In this document: in pieces, positions 47,039 through 52,591 of the stretch
Layout: every line of letters begins with the position of its first letter
Position numbering within the stretch: the stretch's first letter is position 1
NCBI RefSeq assembly: GCF_014697105.1
Contig: NZ_JACJRF010000039.1
Coordinates: 1 to 52,591 of the forward strand
DNA length: 52,591 nt
Source of the DNA: Anabaena subtropica FACHB-260
Lineage (GTDB): Bacteria > Cyanobacteriota > Cyanobacteriia > Cyanobacteriales > Nostocaceae
Direction: 5' to 3'
The notes under the pieces: model-generated
What the model saw: the letters and a program-made list of their open reading frames with translations, nothing else
The model's database searches: none
Told to the model about the DNA's origin: nothing
Made by a program: the position numbers and the translations under genes

Positions 47039-47678
47039 AACTAATATTAATTTCTAAATCATTACCAAATTTGAAAGAGATATCTAACCACCAAAGATTA
47101 TCTAAAGCTTTTAGTTTATCAAATGCTTCATCTACATCAAGATTAGTATGAATCTCAATTATTAATTTTTTCCAACCAATAATTTCTGGATCATAAACAA
47201 CCCGTAGCACATTTTTTTCATTATTAAAAATATTTTTGATTTTTTCATGAGCTTCTATCAATATAGAGATTAAATGTTTTTTCTCATTCAAATACTGCAA
47301 TATCTCTACTGTATGACTCAAAATATATAAACTTCTAATCTCATTGAGAAAATTATTTACTAAGGCAACAGAACCAGTATTAATTACTTGATTAGATATT
47401 TCTGCTGAAAAAGAAGAAACTACTAAGAAGTTAGTTTGTATTCTTTCTATGAAAGGATTGGTACGATTTTTTACTTTACTATTTTCTTTACATAACCAAT
47501 AAGAAGCCCACTTTGCTATTTCTATATTTTCATTTTCTAGTTCCTCATATGATTGAGATGGATTAAATTTTAATTTATTTGTTGCTGATGTACTAGGCGA
47601 TGCAAGGCTTGGAAACTTTGTCTTTAATTCTGCTACTTCTTGTGTACTATTATCATTTAAAGAGCCAATACTAGGCAT
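47025..47678 (-). CDS. unrecognised 217-residue protein of the HEPN operon
   Basis: I do not recognise this protein. The first ~55 residues are Ser/Thr/Asn-rich and probably disordered (SLASPSTSATNKLKFNPSQS). A helical middle (SYWLCKENSKVKNR; NNFLNEIRSLYILSHTVEILQYL) is followed by an alternating-strand C-terminus (KKLIIEIHTNLDVDEAFDKL; WWLDISFKFGNDLEINISFDE). No membrane segment or catalytic motif stands out. Its start shares one base with the stop of the TIGR04255-like gene (TAATG), and its end overlaps the HEPN gene by 14 bp, so the three products are very probably made together. Confidence 0.7.
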   Translation of the reverse strand: MPSIGSLNDNSTQEVAELKTKFPSLASPSTSATNKLKFNPSQSYEELENENIEIAKWASYWLCKENSKVKNRTNPFIERIQTNFLVVSSFSAEISNQVINTGSVALVNNFLNEIRSLYILSHTVEILQYLNEKKHLISILIEAHEKIKNIFNNEKNVLRVVYDPEIIGWKKLIIEIHTNLDVDEAFDKLKALDNLWWLDISFKFGNDLEINISFDEI

Positions 47679-48460
47679 TATTCAAACCTCCTTAATAGAT
47701 CACCATCTACTAATGTAAAAAACCAATTATGGCAAACTGAGTGAGCATTTTCTAGCCATTTGTCTAGATTTGAAGGAATTTCTGGGATATCAGGGTCAGT
47801 CGATTGAATTGTTGTTTCCCATATTAAAGCATCACTGGCTAAATTTCTTTGATTATCAAACTTTTGCCCCTTGACAATTCTGAAATTTACAATACCTTTT
47901 GGATTTTCAGCCGGAAATGCAAATTGCAAGTCTAATTGTATTGGATTATTTGTTACTAATGTTTTTTCAAAAAGTAAAGGACTGAAATTTAGTTCTATTT
48001 TCATTTTATTTTTTAAAAATTCATAAAATTCATTTTCTTTTAAATCTAAATCTATAGCATCAATATATTTTAAGATGAGATAACGTGGGCGGAATTTATC
48101 TTTACTGGGATGCACTATATACAAATTATCTACTACATCAATAATTCGTTTTTTAAAATCTTGCCAAATATAATTTTCTGTGTCATTAACTGTTAAAATT
48201 CCGTTACCCAATTGTACTAGAGGCCAACCTTTCTCGCTCTTAAATCTATGTTTGACAATCCCTTCTGCCATTTGTTCAGGAATAGAAGCAAATGGCAATT
48301 GTTCATATATGGGATAATTTTCATTTATTCTGTCAAATAATCTACCGAGTATTAATTGAGTATTAGGATCACCACCTATAAATGGTGGTTGTTCTGTATA
48401 CCATCTTATTTCAAATATTGCCTCGACAAGAGGTTTGTTTGTTAAGTTCTCTAAAGCCAT
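47678..48460 (-). CDS. TIGR04255-like sporadically distributed protein
   Basis: A 260-residue protein. The N-terminus ALENLTNKPLVEAIFEIRWYTEQPP carries the PLVEAIFEIRW motif I associate with the TIGR04255 family, a sporadically distributed family of unknown function. Later pieces such as YLILKYIDAIDLDLKENEFYEFL and a C-terminal WLENAHSVCHNWFFTLVD are also consistent. The patchy distribution and operon partners suggest a mobile or defence-related role, but no function is established that I know of. It is the first gene of the minus-strand trio; 180 bp of AT-rich DNA upstream must hold the promoter. Confidence 0.75.
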   Translation of the reverse strand: MALENLTNKPLVEAIFEIRWYTEQPPFIGGDPNTQLILGRLFDRINENYPIYEQLPFASIPEQMAEGIVKHRFKSEKGWPLVQLGNGILTVNDTENYIWQDFKKRIIDVVDNLYIVHPSKDKFRPRYLILKYIDAIDLDLKENEFYEFLKNKMKIELNFSPLLFEKTLVTNNPIQLDLQFAFPAENPKGIVNFRIVKGQKFDNQRNLASDALIWETTIQSTDPDIPEIPSNLDKWLENAHSVCHNWFFTLVDGDLLRRFE

Positions 48461-48640
48461 TTTTCAACTATTGTTTCTTACACTCTTTGATATTAACTCA
48501 AAATGCCAATTATTTTGCCTATTTTATAGGCATATTATATAGACCAAAAAATTCGTATCTTATAACTAGAATTACCAATATTAAGATTTTGCTATAGTAT
48601 TTATTACTTGCTAATAGCATGATATCTGTTTGCTACTTTA

Positions 48641-51607
48641 CTATGCTGCACCTTGGTCGTAATCATTCTCGAACAGGGTATTGGCTAACCATGTTTTAAA
48701 CTCATTATCATCCGTAAATTTACGGTATGCTTCTGTATGGTTGAAGATGAACTCCTGAAACTTATCGACTAGCTTTTTCTCGAAGGTGATTCTGGCGTTT
48801 TGTCGATCTGAGTATTTCTTGGCGTTCTGATATTCTTCATCTTTACTGACTTCAGCAGGTAATTCTTCAAACAGGAAGCGACGCACTTTATCTTTTTCTG
48901 TCCACTGAATATTGCCAAAGCGATCATTAAAATCTTGAATAATATTACTGAGTGTGTCTAATTTCGCCTCATATTGCCTACCAGGAGGATCTGGGGGTGC
49001 GGGTGCTATTTCTCCGCCACCTTCAAGCTGTATGGCTAGGGTTGTTTGTCTTTCTATGCGGTAGCTGTCGATGTCAACGCTTTCTAAAACGCCTTTGGAT
49101 AAGTCGGTTTCGTTAAGGTTGGGAAGTTTGGCTACTAGGAATTTGAGAAAGGTTTTCAAGCTTTCCCAGTAAGGATTACGGAAAGGATGAATTTGGACTA
49201 GGAATTGATAGTTACGGACAAAAGATTTCGCTTTTTTCTTGAAGTCTATTTGCTGTTCTTCGTCTAATTCATTGATAAAGTTTTGTTTGCTTTCATCGAG
49301 AATGGGGTCTAATTGGGCACGTTCTGCACCATTGATGAAGCGGTTCATCAATTCGTTGACTTGTTCTTCAGAATAAACTTGGAAACTGTCAAGTGCATCT
49401 TGTAAGTCGTTGAGGCGCTCTATATCTGTTTCTTCACTCAGAATTGTTGTTTGATAAAATGGGTCAAAGGCTTCTTTAATTGCATCGGCTGAGTTGACAA
49501 AATCTAGGATGAATGTATCTTTTTTATCTGGTTTGTAAGCCCGGTTGAGGCGAGATAGGGTTTGAACGGCTTTGATATCGGCTAGGGGTTTATCTACATA
49601 CATGGTATGTAATAGGGGTTGGTCAAATCCTGTTTGATATTTATCAGCTACTATCAGGAATCTATACTCACTTTTTTTGAACTCTTTGGGAATGTCGTTC
49701 CCTGGAAAGCCGTTCATTGAGGACTCATCCTCTTTTTTTCCGTCAACTTCTTTACTGCCTGTAAATGCAACTATAGTTTTGTAAGGTGCGTTGATTTCCT
49801 GTAGGTAGGCATCGAAGGCTAGTTTATAGCGAATGGCACTGTTAATACCATTGGTGACGACCATTGCTTTTGCTTGTCCATTAATTTTGCGTTGACCAAT
49901 TACTTCTTCTATGAAATGGTCAATCATAATTTCTGTTTTCTGGCGGATAGCGTGGGGGTGTCCCTCTATGTACTGCTTGAGCTTTTTCTTTGCTCGTTTG
50001 GTATCAAATTGGGGATCGTCTTCAATCTTTTTCTCAAGCTTACAGTAACTTCTATAGGTGGTGTAATTCTCCAGTACATCTAAGATAAATTCTTCCTCTA
50101 TTGCCTGTTTCATGGAATAGTTATGGAAGGGATAATATTTGTTATCTGCTGGATTTTGAATGCCGAAAGTTTCTAATGTCTTATTTTTGGGTGTGGCTGT
50201 GAAGGCGAAGTAACTGGCGTTGGGAGAAAGTTTTTGTTCTTCAATGATGCGGAGAATTTTATCTTCGGTGGTTTCTTCTTCCTCACCTGTTTCTTTATTC
50301 AGGGCAGCACTCATTTTGGCTGCACTGCTACCACTTTGGCTAGAGTGGGCTTCGTCAATGACAATGGCAAATTTTTGATTGCTTAATGATTGAATTTCTT
50401 TAACAATATAGGCAAATTTAAAAACTGTGGTGATAATAATTTTTTTGCCTTCTTCTAGTGCCTGTTTTAGTTGCTTACTACCTTCGGTGATGGCTTCAAC
50501 TACGCCTTTGACTTGGGCGAACTGTTTGATATTATCGCGGATTTGTTTATCTAATATTTTGCGGTCTGTGACGACGATAATTGAATCAAATATGGGGTTG
50601 GTGTCGCTGGTGTCGGTGAGTTCTACGAGTTGGTGACTTAGCCAGCTAATGGAGTTACTTTTACCTGAACCTGCGGAATGTTGAACTAGATAACGCTGTC
50701 CTACACCGTTGGTTTTGGCATTGGCTAGGAGTTTTCGCACTAGGTCGAGTTGGTGGTAACGGGGAAAGATTAGTTTGCGTTTCTTCTGTTTTTCTTCGTC
50801 TTTCTCTTCTACCAGTTGGGCATATTTTTCAATGATGTTGCTGAGGCTAGTTTTGGTGAGAATTTCTTTCCACAGGTAATCGGTTTTTAGTCCGTTGGGG
50901 TTGATGGGGTTTCCTGCACTGTCGGGGAAAAGTAAGTGAGGTTCAGATTTTTGACCTTTGTTGAAGGGAAGAAAAACTGTTTGTTCTCCCTTCAGTTCGG
51001 TGGTCATGTAGACTAACTCATCATCGACGGCGAAATGAACTAAGCAACGGGCAAAGTTAAACAGGGGTTCTTTGGGGTCACGGTCAGTTTTGTACTGCTT
51101 TATCGCATCCTGGACATTTTGCTTAGTGAGGTTGTTTTTTAGTTCAAAGGTGATGATGGGTAAGCCATTGATGAAAATCCCCATATCCAGGGATAGCCGC
51201 TTTTTATCTTTGCTGAACTGGAGTTGACGAGTAACGGAGAAGATATTTTGGTTGTAGTTTTGGATGGCTTGGGGGTTAAGTTGGGATGCGGGTAGTTTGT
51301 AGTAGAGTGTCAGGCTGACTTCTTGGGCTTTGATACCCTTGCGGAGAACATCAACAATACCTCTGCTTTTGATTTGGTCTGAGATGCGTTGAAATAGTTT
51401 TTCTTCAAACCGTTTACCGTAGCTGGTTTCTAGTTTGGTGACTTGGGTGGGTTGGGTTTGGCGGAGGAATTGCAGCAGTTGAGTTTTATCTATGCAGTAG
51501 TTGCGGTCATAGTCCCCAGGTTGACTTTTGATGTAACCTGCTTCTGTGAGTAGGCTTTTTTCTATGAGGGCTTCTAAGCCTTTTTCTGAGGTGTCGGTGG
51601 TGTTCAT
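48641..51607 (-). CDS. hsdR: type I restriction enzyme, R (endonuclease/translocase) subunit
   Basis: A 988-residue HsdR. The N-terminal nuclease domain shows the PD-ExK pattern (LDMGIFINGLPIITFELKN, with ELK near residue 153, followed by QYKTDRDP). The SF2 motor has Walker A HSAGSGKSN at about residue 310 and DEAH at about 420 (IDEAHSSQSG), then FTATPKNKTL and ADKYQTGFDQPLL. Length is near the usual ~1000. It cleaves unmodified DNA after translocation when bound to HsdM2S. It starts 2 bp after hsdS on the same strand. hsdM is not in the window and would be upstream of hsdS, beyond 52591. Confidence 0.95.
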   Translation of the reverse strand: MNTTDTSEKGLEALIEKSLLTEAGYIKSQPGDYDRNYCIDKTQLLQFLRQTQPTQVTKLETSYGKRFEEKLFQRISDQIKSRGIVDVLRKGIKAQEVSLTLYYKLPASQLNPQAIQNYNQNIFSVTRQLQFSKDKKRLSLDMGIFINGLPIITFELKNNLTKQNVQDAIKQYKTDRDPKEPLFNFARCLVHFAVDDELVYMTTELKGEQTVFLPFNKGQKSEPHLLFPDSAGNPINPNGLKTDYLWKEILTKTSLSNIIEKYAQLVEEKDEEKQKKRKLIFPRYHQLDLVRKLLANAKTNGVGQRYLVQHSAGSGKSNSISWLSHQLVELTDTSDTNPIFDSIIVVTDRKILDKQIRDNIKQFAQVKGVVEAITEGSKQLKQALEEGKKIIITTVFKFAYIVKEIQSLSNQKFAIVIDEAHSSQSGSSAAKMSAALNKETGEEEETTEDKILRIIEEQKLSPNASYFAFTATPKNKTLETFGIQNPADNKYYPFHNYSMKQAIEEEFILDVLENYTTYRSYCKLEKKIEDDPQFDTKRAKKKLKQYIEGHPHAIRQKTEIMIDHFIEEVIGQRKINGQAKAMVVTNGINSAIRYKLAFDAYLQEINAPYKTIVAFTGSKEVDGKKEDESSMNGFPGNDIPKEFKKSEYRFLIVADKYQTGFDQPLLHTMYVDKPLADIKAVQTLSRLNRAYKPDKKDTFILDFVNSADAIKEAFDPFYQTTILSEETDIERLNDLQDALDSFQVYSEEQVNELMNRFINGAERAQLDPILDESKQNFINELDEEQQIDFKKKAKSFVRNYQFLVQIHPFRNPYWESLKTFLKFLVAKLPNLNETDLSKGVLESVDIDSYRIERQTTLAIQLEGGGEIAPAPPDPPGRQYEAKLDTLSNIIQDFNDRFGNIQWTEKDKVRRFLFEELPAEVSKDEEYQNAKKYSDRQNARITFEKKLVDKFQEFIFNHTEAYRKFTDDNEFKTWLANTLFENDYDQGAA

Positions 51608-51609
51608 GG

Positions 51610-52512
51610 CTAAATTGCTGCGGTTGTAAGGGTGGTTTCAACTGCTGATGTTTCACGTACATCTATTTTTCCCGTTACAGCGTCGGAAATTAGCGTGGTG
51701 CGGTATTCTTGGATTAGTTCGATTTCTTTTTCAGCTTTGGCGATCGCTTGGTCAATTTGTTTTGATTCTCTATCCAAGCAAGCAACAATCTCTTCCTGTT
51801 CAGATAAAGGAGGAGTGGGAATAGTGTGAGTTGCTAAAACTCTCAAATAAATACTAGGTTGAGCTATTTGTGAGATATTATTATCAATCCATGCTTTGAA
51901 TATTGCACTATCTATGTAATTTAATAAATATTCGGGAAGTATTTGTTCTGTTGGTCTTACATATCCAACATGACGGGTACAAGATAGCGGCAAATGTTCT
52001 TCTTTTAGAATTGCAGCAAAACCAATAGAGCCAACTAAAGTTATTAAAACATCACCGACAATAGGTGCTATTTTAGGATGTCCAGCTTGATAATCCTCAA
52101 AACTAATGTATGTAGCTTTATTTATATCAATAGTTCTATTTCTTACGTGCTGAGTAGAAATAAATTTAACACCTTCATCAACTTTAGGTGGAGTTTGATG
52201 TAATCCATCTTTGATTACAGAACAAAGCTTTTTCATCGGAAGAATTTCCCAATGCGCTGGAATTTCCCCTAACCACTGAATACCAGAAGGTTTAATAGGC
52301 ACATGGGGGTTTAGTCCCTTAGTAACTGCACGGTTAGCGATCGCAGTTTTCTGCTCTTTGAGTAATTCGATAAGCCTTTGCTTGTTGCTGATGAAGTGGT
52401 CTATCTGTTCTAATTTGCGATCAAGGAAGCGGGCGATCGCTTTTTGTTCGGACAGAGGAGGGGTTAGTAAAATACATTCTCTAAGACAATACCTTTGCCA
52501 AATTACGAGGGT
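51610..52512 (-). pseudogene. hsdS: type I restriction specificity subunit, N-terminal part missing
   Basis: The frame codes the central and C-terminal parts of HsdS. Read from 52512 it has PPLSEQKAIARFLDRKLEQI and a helical spacer (conserved region 1), then the second target-recognition domain beginning PSGIQWLGEIPAHWEI, ending in a second TPPLSEQEEIVACLDRES and a final helix. The GTG at 52302 is not a likely start, because conserved sequence continues 70 codons upstream in frame to a TGA at 52513-52515. Intact HsdS has about 400-450 residues with a first recognition domain before this point; here that region is replaced by unrelated DNA containing a hairpin. It is probably interrupted by a mobile element, unless a frameshift explains it. 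Confidence 0.72.
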
Positions 52513-52591
52513 TCAACGCCCGTAGAAACGGGATGAATACGTCCTAAAGAAGTAAGCTTGGCAAAAATCTGGTTTAATAAAATAGGCTCAG
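52503..52591 (-). other. hairpin-bearing sequence interrupting hsdS, possible mobile-element end
   Basis: CCCGT (52519-52523) and ACGGG (52528-52532) form a 5-bp hairpin with an AGAA loop, placed just after TTAC (52503-52506). On the minus strand an open frame runs in from the window edge and stops at 52503-52505 with residues ending LGRIHPVSTGVEPS. A terminal hairpin next to a short TTAC-like target and a frame ending there is the layout of IS200/IS605-type elements with tnpB. This is a guess; the rest lies outside the window. Confidence 0.35.

Larger units (their letters stand above)
43097..52591 (+). mobile_element. Tn7-like transposon, probable type V-K CAST (left part, runs off window)
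   Basis: The left boundary is placed at TGTACA (43097-43102), the end motif of V-K CASTs of the ShCAST type as I know it, followed by repeated AT-rich TnsB-site-like sequences. tnsB, tnsC and tniQ follow in order, read inward, with product lengths of 571, 284 and 168 residues; ShCAST proteins are about 584, 276 and 167. The very short TniQ argues against Tn5053- or classic Tn7-type elements. Bases 43092-43096 (AATAT) would be the left copy of a 5-bp target duplication. Cargo on the minus strand follows. Cas12k, CRISPR array, tracrRNA and right end are not seen, so the V-K assignment is inference. Confidence 0.72.

Noticed and set aside
52507-52540. Possible CRISPR repeat near the right window edge
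   Set aside because: Only one copy of the hairpin-bearing sequence is present, with no repeat-spacer periodicity; it fits an insertion-element end better.

Overview
The window looks like chromosomal DNA of a filamentous, heterocyst-type cyanobacterium of the Anabaena/Nostoc group. The octamer GCGATCGC (HIP1) occurs throughout. Short heptamer tandem repeats of the AGTCAAC / GGTCAGT type sit between and even inside genes. Gene content is cyanobacterial: an AMIN-domain TonB receptor, sucrose-phosphate phosphatase, an SLH-domain protein, HemJ, and an FHA-GAF adenylate cyclase of the CyaD type. Species cannot be fixed from the sequence alone.

Layout. (1) 1-6640: the 3' end of an IS630-type transposase, then a one-directional ferric-siderophore block: outer-membrane TonB receptor, periplasmic binding lipoprotein, FhuF-like iron reductase and an MFS transporter. 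Together these would carry, release and possibly export a siderophore. (2) 6764-16746: housekeeping and mixed genes: short RecQ helicase, tRNA hydroxylase TrhO, tRNA-Ala(UGC), a DUF938 methyltransferase-like gene, a PlsC-type acyltransferase, ClpS with a DUF2103-like partner, a secreted FAD protein, a RelE/ParE-type toxin-antitoxin pair and cobalamin synthase CobS. (3) 16826-28757: a CNT nucleoside transporter whose 3' end is duplicated in tandem, an SLH/glycosidase-like protein, xseA-xseB, spp-ruvA, bioF, adk, a cobalamin-adenosyltransferase-like protein without a Walker A motif, and dcd. (4) 28785-43034: FHA-GAF-adenylate cyclase, YlqF GTPase, a VOC protein, the TldD/TldE protease pair, HemJ, a CNNM/CorC-type membrane protein, Mfd and ribonuclease PH.

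(5) 43097-end: the left half of a Tn7-like transposon. It starts with TGTACA 62 bp after the rph stop codon, carries AT-rich TnsB-site-like repeats, and encodes tnsB-tnsC-tniQ at sizes (571, 284 and 168 residues) and in an order that match type V-K CRISPR-associated transposons (CAST). Cas12k, the CRISPR array and the right end are not in the window and would have to lie beyond 52591. Downstream, on the opposite strand, lies defence-like cargo: a tightly overlapping three-gene operon (TIGR04255-like protein, an unrecognised 217-residue protein, a UPF0332-like HEPN protein), then type I restriction genes hsdR and an hsdS that lacks its first target-recognition domain.

The points most worth following up are the HEPN/TIGR04255 operon as a possible undescribed defence module, the inferred CAST homing site at the 3' end of rph, the broken hsdS, and the 248-bp tandem duplication at 17908-18399, whose coding differences are all synonymous.
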